Positions 11,947-23,628 of a DNA stretch of 64,000 nt are shown here, piece by piece (position 1 is the first letter of the stretch; each line of letters starts with the position of its first letter). Where the stretch lies: NCBI RefSeq assembly GCF_000181875.2, contig NZ_ABJZ02000005.1, positions 434,001 through 498,000 on the forward strand. The letters are read 5' to 3'. A program made the position numbers and the translations under genes. This DNA is from [Borrelia] finlandensis. Its GTDB lineage: Bacteria; Spirochaetota; Spirochaetia; Borreliales; Borreliaceae. The notes beneath the pieces are model-generated. The model saw only the letters and a list, made by a program, of their open reading frames with translations. It was not told the DNA's origin and made no database searches.

Positions 11947-12729
11947 TTAGCTACTATGCCCAAAAAAGGAAACAATCCTTTTTAAATCACCCGCAGTAAA
12001 ATACTCTATCTCTATTTTACCTTTATTTTGATTCCCTTTGATATCTATTTTTGTTTGGATTTTATCAAATAGAAATTCTTTTATATTGTTTAAAAAAGGA
12101 TCTTCTTCCAGCTCTCTTTTTTTTACTATGGATTTAGAAAAATTTTTAACATATTTTTCTGTATCTCTTACAGAAAAATTTTTTTTAAGTATCATTAAAT
12201 AAAGATTATACCTGTCTTGCCTGTCTTTTAAGGATAAAATAACTTTAGCATGCCCAAAAGAAATTTCTTTTCTATGTACTGCATTTAATATTTCTTGCTC
12301 AAGATCTAAAATTCTAACTAAATTTGAAATATAGGTCCTACTTTTACCAATTTTTTCAGATAAATCCTTTTGAGTTAACGAATATTTATTCATTACATTT
12401 TTATAGGCATAAGCCTCTTCAACAGGAGTAAAATTTTCTCTTTGAATATTTTCAACCAAAGGCATAAAATCTCTACAGGATTCTTTTATGTCAACCTCGA
12501 TGACAGGAATATTTGTCAACTTAATAAGTTTAGCAGCCCTAAACCTTCTTTCTCCTACTATTATTTTATATCTATCATTTGCTTTGCAAACAATTAAAGG
12601 TTGCAAAATTCCATTTTCTTTTATAGAAATGCTTAGTTCTTCTAATTCAACAAGACTAACAGATTTCCTTGGCTGATCATTATCAATATCTAAAAGGTGA
12701 ATATCTATCATTTTAAAAACTACATCCAT
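11947..12729 (-). CDS. parB: Chromosome partitioning protein ParB/Spo0J
   Basis: A 260-residue ParB that binds parS and loads onto DNA as a CTP-dependent clamp. The N-terminal CTPase domain shows LLDIDNDQPRK near residue 12, ENGILQPLIV near 38 and the P-motif GERRFRAAKL near 60; ENIQRENFTPVEEA follows. The helix-turn-helix centre is LTQKDLSEKIGKSRTYISNLVRIL (about 119-142). The C-terminal dimerisation part is short. An AGGAGG site precedes the ATG by 10 bases. A parS palindrome lies 80 bases upstream, between parB and gyrA. Confidence 0.95.
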   Translation of the reverse strand: MDVVFKMIDIHLLDIDNDQPRKSVSLVELEELSISIKENGILQPLIVCKANDRYKIIVGERRFRAAKLIKLTNIPVIEVDIKESCRDFMPLVENIQRENFTPVEEAYAYKNVMNKYSLTQKDLSEKIGKSRTYISNLVRILDLEQEILNAVHRKEISFGHAKVILSLKDRQDRYNLYLMILKKNFSVRDTEKYVKNFSKSIVKKRELEEDPFLNNIKEFLFDKIQTKIDIKGNQNKGKIEIEYFTAGDLKRIVSFFGHSS

Positions 12730-12801
12730 ATTGTCAGAACCTCCTATAACACAAAATTTTACCAGGTTATAATATTGAATTACAATTTAAGAATAAAAAA
12801 A

Positions 12802-12827
12802 AAGAATGTTCCACGTGGAACATTCTT
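12802..12827. promoter_or_regulatory. parS: parS centromere site
   Basis: A 26-base perfect palindrome between gyrA and parB. Its core TGTTCCACGTGGAACA (12807-12822) differs from the widely conserved Bacillus parS TGTTTCACGTGAAACA by one symmetric change. Five further bases on each side (AAGAA/TTCTT) extend the dyad. It is the expected ParB loading site and lies about 6 kb from the predicted origin. Confidence 0.92.
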
Positions 12828-12847
12828 AAATAAGAAAAACCAATTCT

Positions 12848-15280
12848 TTATTTAATAAATTTTGAAACAGAAACCAAGCTGTCACTATCAAGAAATAATA
12901 CTTGAATTCCTCTAGCATCTTTGCCCTGTTCAGATACTTTTCCAGCCACTGTTCTTAAAGCTTTTGAACGTTTACTTACAAGCAAGATTTCATCATCCTC
13001 TGAAACTGCTATAGCATCAACAACACTACCCGCTTTTTTATCAGATTTTTTATAACTAGTATAACCAGTGGCTCCTCTTTTAAGCTCAGATATTTTAGAC
13101 ATGTTTAACCTTTTTCCATACCCATTTTCAGAAACAATTAAAAGATAAGGATTTTCTCTAACCGCTAAAACTTTAACAAGCAAATCGCCTTCTTTTAATT
13201 TCATTCCACAAACACCTTGAGTGCCTCTATTAGTAAGCCTAACATCCCTTGAATTAAATATAAATGCACTACCCTTTTTAGAAAGACAAATTACTTTTTC
13301 ATCCTTAAAAACAATCTCTGCACTTGTAACAAAATCTTTATCATTCAGTTTAATAACAATAACACCTCGTGACTTTACTGCTTTAAAATCTGTAGATTCG
13401 AATCTAGCTATCTTTCCACTTGCAGTTGTAAGTAATAAATAAGCATCATCGGTTAAATCCTTACTATTCTTAATAGTTAATATTTCTTCTTGATCTCCTA
13501 AATTAAGAAGCTCACTAATATTTTGGCCTTTTGAAGCTCTTGAAGAATCTTTTATTTCATAGGCATTGATTAAATAAAGCTTTCCTTCATTTGAAATCAT
13601 AAATAAATAATCATGAGTATTGACACACAAAGCAATAACAATCTCATCTCCATCATTTAGATCAAACGAGCTAAGACCTTTTCCTCCCGTACCTTGCAAT
13701 TTATACTCATTTTGTGAAAGTCTTTTAAGGAAACCTTTCTTTGTAAGCATAACAACAATATTTTCTTTTTGCATTAAATCCGACATACTAGTTTTTAAAA
13801 CCTCCTCATCATAAATTATTTTAGTTCGACGTTCATCGCCAAATTTCAAACCCAAATTAATAGTTTCTTCTCTTATAATATTAATAATCCTTACTGGATT
13901 CAAGAGAATATCTTCATAATCTTTTATTAAGCTTAAAAGTACCTTAAGCTCATCTTCAAGCTTAAAAATCTCAAGGGCTGTAAGTTTTTGTAACTTCATA
14001 TCAAGAACTGAATTGGCCTGAATCTCTGAAAGACCAAAATTTAAAACAAGTCTCTCCTTTGCATCTTTTGCTAATTTAGACGATTTAATAATCTTAATAA
14101 CCTCATCTATATTATTTAAAGCAATATTTAAACCCTCAAGAACATGTGCTTTCTCTTTTGCCTTTCTCAAGTCAAATTCAATACGTCTTTCGATAATATT
14201 TTTTCTATGCTCAATAAATTCAAATAATAATTCTTCCAAATTCAACTGTTTGGGAATACCATTAACAAGAGCTAGATTATTTATACTAAAATGCTTTTTA
14301 AATTCAGTATATTCATAAAGCAAATTCATAATAACATGAGGATCAAATCCTCTTTTAACTTCAAGAACTATTCTAATGCCTTCTCGATCAGATTCATCTC
14401 TTATGTCCAAAAGTCCTTCTAGCTTTTCTTCTTTTGCCAAAAGCGCAACTTTCATAAGAAGTGCAGATTTATTTACCGTATAAGGTATTTCTGTAACAAT
14501 TATAGCATTTTTATCTTCTGCTCTTTCTTCAATATGATATCTTGCTCTAATAACAACACTTCCCTTGCCAGTTTTGTACGCTTTAATTAAATTATCATTA
14601 TAAACAATCTCTCCAAAAGTTGGGAAATCAGGCCCTTTAACTATTTTAAGCAAATCAAATACAGAAGCATTCTCATTATCTAGCATGTAAACAATGGCAT
14701 CACAAATTTCTCTTAAATTATGAGGCGCCATATTAGTAGCCATTCCAACAGCAATTCCACTAGAGCCATTTACCAAAAGAAATGGAAATGATGACGGCAT
14801 AATCTCAGGTTCACTTAAAGAATCGTCATAATTAGACTTAAAATTAACAGTCTCTTTATCTATATCCCTAACAATATATTCAGTTATTTTTTCCATTTTA
14901 GCTTCAGTATATCGCATAGCAGCAGGGGGATCTCCGTCAATAGATCCAAAATTTCCCTGTCCCCGTATTACGGGGTATCTAAGCGAAAAATTCTGAGCAA
15001 GTCTTACAAGAGCATCATAAATTGATTGATCTCCATGGGGATGATATTTTCCAAGAACATCTCCCACTATTCTACCAGCTTTTTTAAAAGCCTTATCAGA
15101 ACGAAGTCCCATCTCATACATAGAATAAAGTATTCTCCTATGAACTGGCTTAAGACCATCTCTTACATCTGGAAGAGCTCTGGAAACAATAACTGACATT
15201 GCATAATTTAAATAAGACGTTTTTATTTCATCTTCTATCTTAACATTTAATATTTGTTCTTTATTTTCTCCAACTGCCAT
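12848..15280 (-). CDS. gyrA: DNA gyrase subunit A
   Basis: An 810-residue gyrase A subunit, which cuts and rejoins DNA during ATP-driven negative supercoiling with GyrB. The breakage domain contains [15 protein letters not shown], the active-site Tyr124 in [10 protein letters not shown], and [12 protein letters not shown]. The quinolone-determining segment reads [11 protein letters not shown], so Gln85 stands where Ser83 is found in E. coli. The C-terminal beta-pinwheel starts near residue 500; the GyrA-box-like segment is [14 protein letters not shown] precedes the ATG. It starts 11 bases after gyrB and forms an operon with it. Confidence 0.97.
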   Translation of the reverse strand: MAVGENKEQILNVKIEDEIKTSYLNYAMSVIVSRALPDVRDGLKPVHRRILYSMYEMGLRSDKAFKKAGRIVGDVLGKYHPHGDQSIYDALVRLAQNFSLRYPVIRGQGNFGSIDGDPPAAMRYTEAKMEKITEYIVRDIDKETVNFKSNYDDSLSEPEIMPSSFPFLLVNGSSGIAVGMATNMAPHNLREICDAIVYMLDNENASVFDLLKIVKGPDFPTFGEIVYNDNLIKAYKTGKGSVVIRARYHIEERAEDKNAIIVTEIPYTVNKSALLMKVALLAKEEKLEGLLDIRDESDREGIRIVLEVKRGFDPHVIMNLLYEYTEFKKHFSINNLALVNGIPKQLNLEELLFEFIEHRKNIIERRIEFDLRKAKEKAHVLEGLNIALNNIDEVIKIIKSSKLAKDAKERLVLNFGLSEIQANSVLDMKLQKLTALEIFKLEDELKVLLSLIKDYEDILLNPVRIINIIREETINLGLKFGDERRTKIIYDEEVLKTSMSDLMQKENIVVMLTKKGFLKRLSQNEYKLQGTGGKGLSSFDLNDGDEIVIALCVNTHDYLFMISNEGKLYLINAYEIKDSSRASKGQNISELLNLGDQEEILTIKNSKDLTDDAYLLLTTASGKIARFESTDFKAVKSRGVIVIKLNDKDFVTSAEIVFKDEKVICLSKKGSAFIFNSRDVRLTNRGTQGVCGMKLKEGDLLVKVLAVRENPYLLIVSENGYGKRLNMSKISELKRGATGYTSYKKSDKKAGSVVDAIAVSEDDEILLVSKRSKALRTVAGKVSEQGKDARGIQVLFLDSDSLVSVSKFIK

Positions 15281-15291
15281 TAACGCTCCAA

Positions 15292-17211
<1,920 letters not shown>

Positions 17212-17326
17212 TTAATCAAAATCTAGACACAGATAAATTCTACATTAAAAAAAAAATAATATCTATTACATAGAAAGTACCAAAAACTTTTAAAAATTCA
17301 CAAACAATTTAGATAGAATCCTAATT

Positions 17327-17349
17327 TAACATTATACTATATAATGTTA
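17327..17349. promoter_or_regulatory. Inverted repeat in the gyrB-dnaA divergent promoter region
   Basis: Ten-base perfect arms (TAACATTATA at 17327-17336, its complement at 17340-17349) around CTA, 35 bases upstream of dnaA. The arms overlap TATA-like -10 sequences, so this could be an operator controlling dnaA and perhaps gyrB. The structure is seen; the function is inferred. Confidence 0.5.
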
Positions 17350-17383
17350 AAAGTATAGTGCTAAAACCAACAAGGACAAAAAA

Positions 17384-18841
17384 ATGGAAAAATCAAAAAA
17401 TATATGGAGCTTGATTTTAACAGAAATAAAAAAAGAACTATCAGAAGAAGAATTTTATGTTTGGTTTGAAAATTTGTGCTTTTTAGAATCAATAGGTGAC
17501 AATATTAAAATATCTACTCCAAATTTATTTCATAAAAATCAAATAGAAAAAAGATTTACAAAAAAAATTAAAGAAATCCTTATAAAAAATGGCTACAATA
17601 ATGTAGTCATTTTATTTACAAATCAACCGTCCAAAACTCATTTTAACAAACAAGAAAGCAAAAACCCGGCTTTTAACGAAACTTTTCCAAGTTTCGACAA
17701 GCTCAAAGAAAAAACACTCTCCAAAGAACCAATTCAAAATATTCAAGACCGTATAAAAATGTATATCAAAAAAGAAGAAGAGCCCACAAATTTTAAAAAC
17801 CCCTTTCTTAAAAAAAGATATACATTTGAAAATTTTATCATTGGGCCAAATAATAAACTTGCATACAATGCCAGCTTGTCAATCTCAAAAAATCCTGGAA
17901 AAAAATATAACCCGTGTTTAATTTATGGTGGAGTTGGACTTGGAAAAACACATTTGCTTCAAAGCATAGGAAACAAAACAGAAGAATTACATCATAACCT
18001 TAAGATATTATATGTTACTGCTGAAAATTTTTTAAATGAATTTGTAGAAAGCATAAAGACACATGAAACAAAAAAATTTAAAAAAAAATACAGATACTTA
18101 GACATGCTACTTATAGACGATATCCACGACTTACAAAAAAAAGAAGGCATACAAGAAGAGCTTTTTCACACATTTAACGCCCTTTATGAAGACAATAAAC
18201 AACTAGTATTCACATGTGACCGATCTCCTTCTGAACTTACAAATTTTACAGATCGATTAAAAAGCAGATTCACAAGGGGATTAAATGTTGATATATCAAA
18301 GCCCAATTTTGAACTCAGAGCAGCTATTGTCGAAAAAAAAGCAGAAGAAGATGGCATAAATGTCCCTAAAAATATACTAAATCTGGTTGCTCAAAAAGTT
18401 ACAACCAACATAAGAGACCTTGAAGCTGCTGTAACAAAACTAAAAGCATATATAGATTTAGACAATATAGAAATTGATATTGATATTGTTGAAAAAATAA
18501 TCAAAGAAATAATAATTTACGAGAAAGAAACAACCAATGAACCAAACAATAAAATTAATATCGAAAATATAAAAAAAATACTCTTAAGAGAGCTAAAAAT
18601 CACACACAAAGATATTGAGGGACATAGTAAAAAACCAGATATAACAAAAGCTAGACATATTTATGCATACCTTTTAAGGAATTTTACAGAGCTATCAACA
18701 GTTGAAATTGGAAAAATTATTGGGGGGAAAACCCATTCAACAGTGCTTTATTCGATAAATAAAATAGATAGAGACAGAAATAATGACAAAGAAATTAACA
18801 ATTTAATAACAGAACTTATGAACAAAATAAAAAAAAACTAA
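17384..18841 (+). CDS. dnaA: Chromosomal replication initiator DnaA
   Basis: A 485-residue DnaA that opens oriC. Domain I is at the N-terminus (WSLILTEIKKELSEEEFYVWFENL). The AAA+ domain III starts at YTFENFIIGPNNKLAYNAS; Walker A is GGVGLGKTH near residue 182 and Walker B is LLIDDIHDL near 240. Domain IV ends with TKARHIYAYLLRNFTELSTVEIG and GGKTHSTVLYS, the DnaA-box-binding helix-turn-helix. Its plus-strand composition is A/C-rich, like lagging-strand genes to its left and unlike dnaN to its right, so it points toward the predicted origin. An AGGA ribosome site is weak. Confidence 0.97.
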   Translation: MEKSKNIWSLILTEIKKELSEEEFYVWFENLCFLESIGDNIKISTPNLFHKNQIEKRFTKKIKEILIKNGYNNVVILFTNQPSKTHFNKQESKNPAFNETFPSFDKLKEKTLSKEPIQNIQDRIKMYIKKEEEPTNFKNPFLKKRYTFENFIIGPNNKLAYNASLSISKNPGKKYNPCLIYGGVGLGKTHLLQSIGNKTEELHHNLKILYVTAENFLNEFVESIKTHETKKFKKKYRYLDMLLIDDIHDLQKKEGIQEELFHTFNALYEDNKQLVFTCDRSPSELTNFTDRLKSRFTRGLNVDISKPNFELRAAIVEKKAEEDGINVPKNILNLVAQKVTTNIRDLEAAVTKLKAYIDLDNIEIDIDIVEKIIKEIIIYEKETTNEPNNKINIENIKKILLRELKITHKDIEGHSKKPDITKARHIYAYLLRNFTELSTVEIGKIIGGKTHSTVLYSINKIDRDRNNDKEINNLITELMNKIKKN

Positions 18842-19083
18842 ACTTAATTGAAAAATCAAAAATTCTTTTAAACAATTGAAACAAATAATTTATCAAAAAA
18901 AATAACAAAAAACAACCCATAATTCAACAAGATATTTCATTACATTACATTACATTACATACAATTAAACAATCAAACAGTAGCTTATTACTATTACTAC
19001 TATATATATCTATAAAAAATAAAAATACAAAATCTATAAAATCTTACAAAGATAAAATGTAATAAAATATATAAGGAGGCATC
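18842..19083. other. oriC: Predicted replication origin (oriC)
   Basis: The 242-base gap between dnaA and dnaN. It contains four-plus tandem CATTA pentamers (18938-18960), then 30 bases later a block that on the minus strand reads TAGTAGTAATAGTAATAA (about 18983-19001), matching the DnaA-trio pattern of consecutive 3'-(G/A)A(T/A)-5' triplets, then a TATATATAT tract. One DnaA-box-like TTATCAAAA is at 18890. The strand composition flips here. The origin of B. burgdorferi has been reported in the central dnaA region; the exact elements are inferred from sequence. Confidence 0.75.
18938..18960. repeat. Tandem CATTA pentamer repeat
   Basis: Four complete CATTA units and a partial fifth in direct tandem within the predicted origin. 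At five bases per unit, alternate copies fall on the same face of the helix. It may be a protein-binding or unwinding element or a variable-number repeat. Confidence 0.85.
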
Positions 19084-20241
19084 ATGCTAAATAACACATT
19101 TTTTATTTGCGAAACAAATCAAGTTATAAATGAGATAGAAAAAGCAAAGGGAATAATATTGAACAGAAATATGAATGACATTTGGAGTGCATTATTAATA
19201 GAGGTAAAAAAATCTAATCTCATAATCAAATCAACAGACAGGAATATATTTTTTGAAAGCACAATTTCAATTGTTTCAGAAACAGATTTTAAGGTATTAA
19301 TTAATGCTTCAAATTTTTATGATGCAGTAAAAGCATTCGGTTTTTATAAGAAAATAAAAATAGTTCTTAATAAAAATAATAGTAAATTAGAAATTATGGG
19401 AGAGTTAAAAGACGAGAAAGAGGAATATGAAGATCATTTAAAAGAGCCCACTTTTTCATACGAAGAAATAGAAAATTACAATTATGATATGGTTGATGAA
19501 GATTACACTTTTGAAATTGAAATAAAACAAAAATCTTTTAAAAAAGTAATAAATAGAATAGCTTTTTCAGCACATCTTGACGAATCTAAGAATGTATTAA
19601 ATGGTGTGTATTTTTCAAAAGATGAAGATTCTAAATTGCTGCTTGTTTCTACTAATGGTCACAGAATGTCTATTTGTAAAACAGAAGTCATGGTTGAAGA
19701 AGATGTGAATTTTATAGTTCCTGTAAAAATATTTAATTTCTTAAAACATCTTATGTCGGGAGAAGGTATGGTTAAAATAAAGTTTTCGGATAAAAAATTT
19801 TATGTTGAATTTGATAATTATAAAATAGCTTGCAGCTTAATTAATGGCAATTATCCGGATTACAAGAGCATTATACCCAAAGAACAGAAAAATAAGTCTT
19901 TAGTTTCGCTAGGCATTCTAAAAGATAGACTTGCAAGAGTCAATTTATATGTTGATAAATCAAGAAAGTTAGTTTTAACTTTTTCTGAGTTGCAATTAAA
20001 ACTTCTCGGAGAAGATTTGATTACTGGAAGAAAAGGTGAATTTTTTATTAAAGATCCGAATTATCTGTATGATGGAGCAGATGAGGTTATGGCTATTAAT
20101 ATTTCATATTTCGTTGAAGCTATTAATGTTTTTGAAACTTCAAAGATAGAAATACAATTTAATTCGGGCAATGTATTGAAATTGAGCGAACCTGAAAATT
20201 TTAATTTTACGCACTTGATAATGCCGATGTCTTTAGGTTAA
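19084..20241 (+). CDS. dnaN: DNA polymerase III sliding clamp (beta)
   Basis: A 385-residue beta clamp that keeps DNA polymerase III on its template. Three clamp folds are evident; NVLNGVYFSKD and LLVSTNGHRMSICK mark domain II, and the C-terminus closes with THLIMPMSL, the end of the protein-binding pocket. A strong AAGGAGG site is four bases before the ATG. It is the first gene to the right of the predicted origin and is G/T-rich on the coding strand, as expected for the leading strand. No recF follows, unlike the common dnaA-dnaN-recF order. Confidence 0.96.
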   Translation: MLNNTFFICETNQVINEIEKAKGIILNRNMNDIWSALLIEVKKSNLIIKSTDRNIFFESTISIVSETDFKVLINASNFYDAVKAFGFYKKIKIVLNKNNSKLEIMGELKDEKEEYEDHLKEPTFSYEEIENYNYDMVDEDYTFEIEIKQKSFKKVINRIAFSAHLDESKNVLNGVYFSKDEDSKLLLVSTNGHRMSICKTEVMVEEDVNFIVPVKIFNFLKHLMSGEGMVKIKFSDKKFYVEFDNYKIACSLINGNYPDYKSIIPKEQKNKSLVSLGILKDRLARVNLYVDKSRKLVLTFSELQLKLLGEDLITGRKGEFFIKDPNYLYDGADEVMAINISYFVEAINVFETSKIEIQFNSGNVLKLSEPENFNFTHLIMPMSLG

Positions 20242-20331
20242 AGTGAGTTATCAATGCTATTTTGAATATTAAAATAAGCTTTTCTAGGTTTATTTAATAT
20301 TGTTTTTTGTATTGTGGTATAAAAAATTGCT

Positions 20332-20631
20332 ATGAATGATTCTGCTTTTAAAAAAATAGGTAATGTTCTTAAGGATTATTTAGATTCCAATTTGCTTGTT
20401 AATAAAAAAATAAGTTCGAAATTATTGATCGCTGATAAATGGAATCAGATCTTTGAGGCTTTATCAGATGATGTAAAATTTTTAGATTTTAAAAATGAGC
20501 AGATCCTTTTTATTGAAGTAAGTAATTCAAGTATTTTGTATAGTATAGCAATCAATAAGTCGAAGATAATAAATTCAATAAAAGAATTAACAGGTATTAA
20601 AATAATAGATATAAAGGTTTTGGTAAGGTAA
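20332..20631 (+). CDS. DUF721/DciA-like protein, possible helicase loader
   Basis: A 99-residue small protein with the DUF721 (DciA) pattern: a short N-terminal helix, a central W.QIFEAL..DVKFLDFKNEQILFIEVSNSSILYSIAINKSKIINSI and a final strand IKIIDIKVLV. DciA loads the replicative helicase DnaB in bacteria that lack DnaC or DnaI. Position next to dnaN is where DUF721 genes are often found. The assignment rests on pattern and place; sequence identity to DciA is low. Confidence 0.7.
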   Translation: MNDSAFKKIGNVLKDYLDSNLLVNKKISSKLLIADKWNQIFEALSDDVKFLDFKNEQILFIEVSNSSILYSIAINKSKIINSIKELTGIKIIDIKVLVR

Positions 20632-20637
20632 TTATTA

Positions 20638-20666
20638 TTGACAATTGCATTTATATGCTATACCAT
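20638..20666 (+). promoter_or_regulatory. Promoter of the rpmH-rnpA-yidC operon
   Basis: TTGACA (20638-20643) with a 17-base spacer to TACCAT (20661-20666), or TATACC two bases earlier at 20659. It starts seven bases after the DUF721 stop and lies about 60 bases before rpmH. The -35 box is perfect. Confidence 0.65.
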
Positions 20667-20722
20667 GGTAGTGTTCAATTTGTAGCTTGGCAGCATAAAA
20701 TTGTTTTTAATGGAGGAGCGTT

Positions 20723-20878
20723 TTGAAAAGGACTTATCAACCCAGTCGTGTTAAAAGAAATAGAAAATTTGGGTTTAGAGCTAGAATGAAAACTAAAGGT
20801 GGAAGACTTATTCTTTCAAGGCGAAGGGCAAAAGGAAGAATGAAATTAACTGTTTCTGATGAGAAAAAGAAATATTAG
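20723..20878 (+). CDS. rpmH: Ribosomal protein bL34
   Basis: A 51-residue L34 protein of the large ribosomal subunit: [20 protein letters not shown], then [16 protein letters not shown]. It uses a TTG start eight bases after GGAGG. L34 is usually about 44-50 residues. It overlaps the start of rnpA by 20 bases, the classic rpmH-rnpA arrangement next to dnaA/dnaN. Confidence 0.95.
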   Translation: MKRTYQPSRVKRNRKFGFRARMKTKGGRLILSRRRAKGRMKLTVSDEKKKY

Positions 20879-21218
20879 TTTAAAATCAAAAATAGAAATT
20901 CAAAAAATTTTCAAAGAAGGCAAGCTGATTAGATTTAGCAATCTTAATCTTAAAATGTTCTATAAATCAAATCATTTGGCTTATTCTAGAATTCTTGTTA
21001 CCTTTTCTAAAGGCTTTAGGGGATCTGTTAAAAGGAATCGTATTAGAAGACTTTTTAAAGAAGCTTTTAGAAAAAGATTAGAATTATTAGAAGGGATTGC
21101 TTTAGATATTATTTTTGTAGTTTCTTATAGCAAGTTAACTTTGACTTATTTTAGCATTGAATCTCTTATGAAAGGTTTGGTTTTAAGGCGTGAAAGGGGC
21201 ATAGGTGAATCAAAGTAG
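20859..21218 (+). CDS. rnpA: Ribonuclease P protein component
   Basis: A 119-residue basic protein subunit of RNase P, which trims the 5' leader of tRNA precursors with the RnpB RNA. The RNR signature is [20 protein letters not shown] (about residues 47-66), and [11 protein letters not shown] matches the central strand. It overlaps rpmH upstream and yidC downstream (14 bases), so the three are translated as a coupled set. The small yidD gene often found between rnpA and yidC is absent. Confidence 0.93.
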   Translation: MRKRNISLKSKIEIQKIFKEGKLIRFSNLNLKMFYKSNHLAYSRILVTFSKGFRGSVKRNRIRRLFKEAFRKRLELLEGIALDIIFVVSYSKLTLTYFSIESLMKGLVLRRERGIGESK

Positions 21219-22839
21219 AAAAATTTTAAGAACAGTTTATTTGTCTTTATTTTTAATAGGTCTTTTCATGCTTATTAATGATATTTTTTCTTCAAACATT
21301 TTAAGTTCCAGGTCTTCTGATAAGGAAGTGCAGTTTGATTTAAACAAAAGTTTTGATGATAATGAGATGTTTTCAGTTAAGAGCAATGGCTTTAATTTGA
21401 TTAATAAATCTCAATATATTGTTGTAGAAACAGGGATATATGTTGCTACTTTTTCTACATTTAAAGGAAATTTGGTTTCATTAAAGCTTAAAAATCATTT
21501 AAATTTGGAAAAAAATCCTACAGATTTGATTAATATTGATCGCAAAAATGAAACTTTTTTTGAGGTTAGTTTTGACTATTTTGTAGATGATTTGTTTTTG
21601 TATAAAAAGATAGATGATTTTAATCATGAATTTAAAGCTTATTTTAAAAATAATGGTAAAACTTATGAATATGTAAAGAAGTATACATTTTCGAAAAAAG
21701 ATGAGTACTTGATGAAATTCAAAGTTACTGTAAATGGTCTTGAGGATTATGACTTATTTGATTTTGATTCTTATAAAATTATTTTTAGTTCTGAGATTGA
21801 AAGGTTGAGTGATAAAGCAAAGCTACAATATAATAATTATTTGTCTCAAATAATTTATTATGATAATAAGCTTAAATATGGTAAAGATGGTCTAAGAATT
21901 AACAATCCCAGATGGATTGGTTCTAGTACTAAGTATTTTGGGGTTTTGGTTTCTAAAGAAAATATGGAGGTTGAATTTAAGAAGGAAAGAGGAATTCTTA
22001 AATCGTTTATTGTTAATAATGTTAGAAATAAAAAAAATATTAGCGATGAGTTTTTTATTTATGCTGGACCCAAGGATAATAGATATTTAGACGTTTTTGA
22101 CAATAGAGGTGACAATACCTTTGGTTTATTTGATATTTTTTTTGGAATGTCAGTGGAAAAGAGTTTTTGGCATTTGATTCAAGTTCCTATGCAAATGGTA
22201 ATGCAAGTTTTTTATGACGTTATACCTAATTGGGGGCTTTCAATTATTTTTTTGACAATTGTTGTTAGAGTGCTTATCTTTCCTTTGACATTTAAGGGAT
22301 TTAGAGCTACTGCGGAGCTTTCCAAGCTTCAACCTAGAATGAAAGAGCTTCAAGTAAAGTTTAAGCATGATCCTAAAAAGTTAAATGAAGAGATGGGAAG
22401 GCTTTATAAAGAAGAAGGAGTTAATCCTCTTGGGGGGTGTCTTCCTGTAATTTTGCAGCTTCCTATATTTTTTGCTCTTTATTCACTTGTAAATAATTTA
22501 TTTTTATTAAGAGGAGCTAGTTTTATTCCAGGATGGATTGATGATTTATCTATCGGTGACAGTGTATATCATTTTGGATATAAGCTTTATTTTGTTTCTT
22601 GGACCGATATTAGAATTTTGCCTTTTATTATGATGTTTACTCAATTGGGATCTACAATTGTTAGTTCTAATATGGATTTAAAAAATCTTGGGGCGCAGCA
22701 GAAGTTTTTATATTTTGGAATGCCTATTATGTTTTTTTTCATACTTTACAATATGCCATCAGGGCTTTTGATATATTGGATTACAACAAATATTTTTACT
22801 ATTTTGCAGCAATACTATATAAAGATGCATTTGTCTTAA
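21205..22839 (+). CDS. yidC: Membrane protein insertase YidC
   Basis: A 544-residue YidC/Oxa1 insertase that folds proteins into the inner membrane, alone or with SecYEG. It has an N-terminal membrane helix (about 9-28), a large periplasmic domain of the Gram-negative type, then the conserved core [23 protein letters not shown] with the functional Arg, [40 protein letters not shown] and the last helices near [19 protein letters not shown]. It starts with GTG after GGGG, overlapping rnpA. Confidence 0.96.
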   Translation: MNQSRKILRTVYLSLFLIGLFMLINDIFSSNILSSRSSDKEVQFDLNKSFDDNEMFSVKSNGFNLINKSQYIVVETGIYVATFSTFKGNLVSLKLKNHLNLEKNPTDLINIDRKNETFFEVSFDYFVDDLFLYKKIDDFNHEFKAYFKNNGKTYEYVKKYTFSKKDEYLMKFKVTVNGLEDYDLFDFDSYKIIFSSEIERLSDKAKLQYNNYLSQIIYYDNKLKYGKDGLRINNPRWIGSSTKYFGVLVSKENMEVEFKKERGILKSFIVNNVRNKKNISDEFFIYAGPKDNRYLDVFDNRGDNTFGLFDIFFGMSVEKSFWHLIQVPMQMVMQVFYDVIPNWGLSIIFLTIVVRVLIFPLTFKGFRATAELSKLQPRMKELQVKFKHDPKKLNEEMGRLYKEEGVNPLGGCLPVILQLPIFFALYSLVNNLFLLRGASFIPGWIDDLSIGDSVYHFGYKLYFVSWTDIRILPFIMMFTQLGSTIVSSNMDLKNLGAQQKFLYFGMPIMFFFILYNMPSGLLIYWITTNIFTILQQYYIKMHLS

Positions 22840-22854
22840 AGGGGGAATAATAAT

Positions 22855-23583
22855 ATGAGCTATGAATTTTACGGAAAAACCGAACAAGAAGCAATAAAGA
22901 AAGCAATGAGAGATCTAGAATTAAAAGAAGGCGAGTTTGATGTAGAAATTTTAGATAAAGAAAGGGTTGGATTTTTATTTAAGAAAGAAATGATTAAAAT
23001 AAGGGTTTCTCCTCATGTAAAGGAGGTTAAAAAAGACGGTTTTGAAATTAAAATTGGTAATGAAATTTGTGATAAAATTTTAGAATTTGTAAAAGAAATG
23101 CTAATTAAAATGGGATATTCTGTGCATTTGACAATAGAGCCCAAAGAAGGGGGATATGTTAAGATTTCTATTGAAACAGATAGTCCAAATATTTTGATTG
23201 GACGAGAGGGTAAAAATTTAGACTCTTTGCAGCTTTTAACAAATGTTTATGCCTCTAAGCTTATTGGTGAAAATGGGGCTTTTAATAGGGTTATATTGGA
23301 TATTGGAGATTATAGAGAACGGTTTAAATCTAGGTTTATTAATTTAGCAATAAATTCTTTTCATAAAGTCAAAAGAACCAGGCGCTCTATTTTGTTGCCG
23401 TCAATGAATCCTTTTGAAAGAAGGATTGTTCATACAACTTTAAATCGTTATAGTGACATAAAAACTGAAAGTGAGGGAGATGGAAATATAAAAAGAATAA
23501 GAGTCTCTTATGTTAGAAATAATAGGTATGGTATCAACAATTCCCGTGGTTATCAGAAAAGAGATATTGGTTTTAAAAAATAG
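22855..23583 (+). CDS. jag: RNA-binding protein Jag/KhpB
   Basis: A 242-residue Jag protein: N-terminal Jag domain (YEFYGKTEQEAIKKAM), a KH domain (PNILIGREGKNLDSLQLLTNV, about 120-140) and a C-terminal R3H domain (PSMNPFERRIVHTTL). In other bacteria KhpB/Jag pairs with KhpA and influences cell shape and small-RNA metabolism. It follows yidC by 15 bases, the usual order. The 25-residue tail is basic and poorly conserved. Confidence 0.93.
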   Translation: MSYEFYGKTEQEAIKKAMRDLELKEGEFDVEILDKERVGFLFKKEMIKIRVSPHVKEVKKDGFEIKIGNEICDKILEFVKEMLIKMGYSVHLTIEPKEGGYVKISIETDSPNILIGREGKNLDSLQLLTNVYASKLIGENGAFNRVILDIGDYRERFKSRFINLAINSFHKVKRTRRSILLPSMNPFERRIVHTTLNRYSDIKTESEGDGNIKRIRVSYVRNNRYGINNSRGYQKRDIGFKK

Positions 23584-23628
23584 ATTAATGGGCTTGCTTT
23601 GTATTGAATTTTAAAGAGGAATAATAGT

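Noticed and set aside
18938..18960. Pentamer repeats considered as a CRISPR array
   Set aside because: Direct five-base tandem units without spacers; not a CRISPR pattern. No cas genes in the window.
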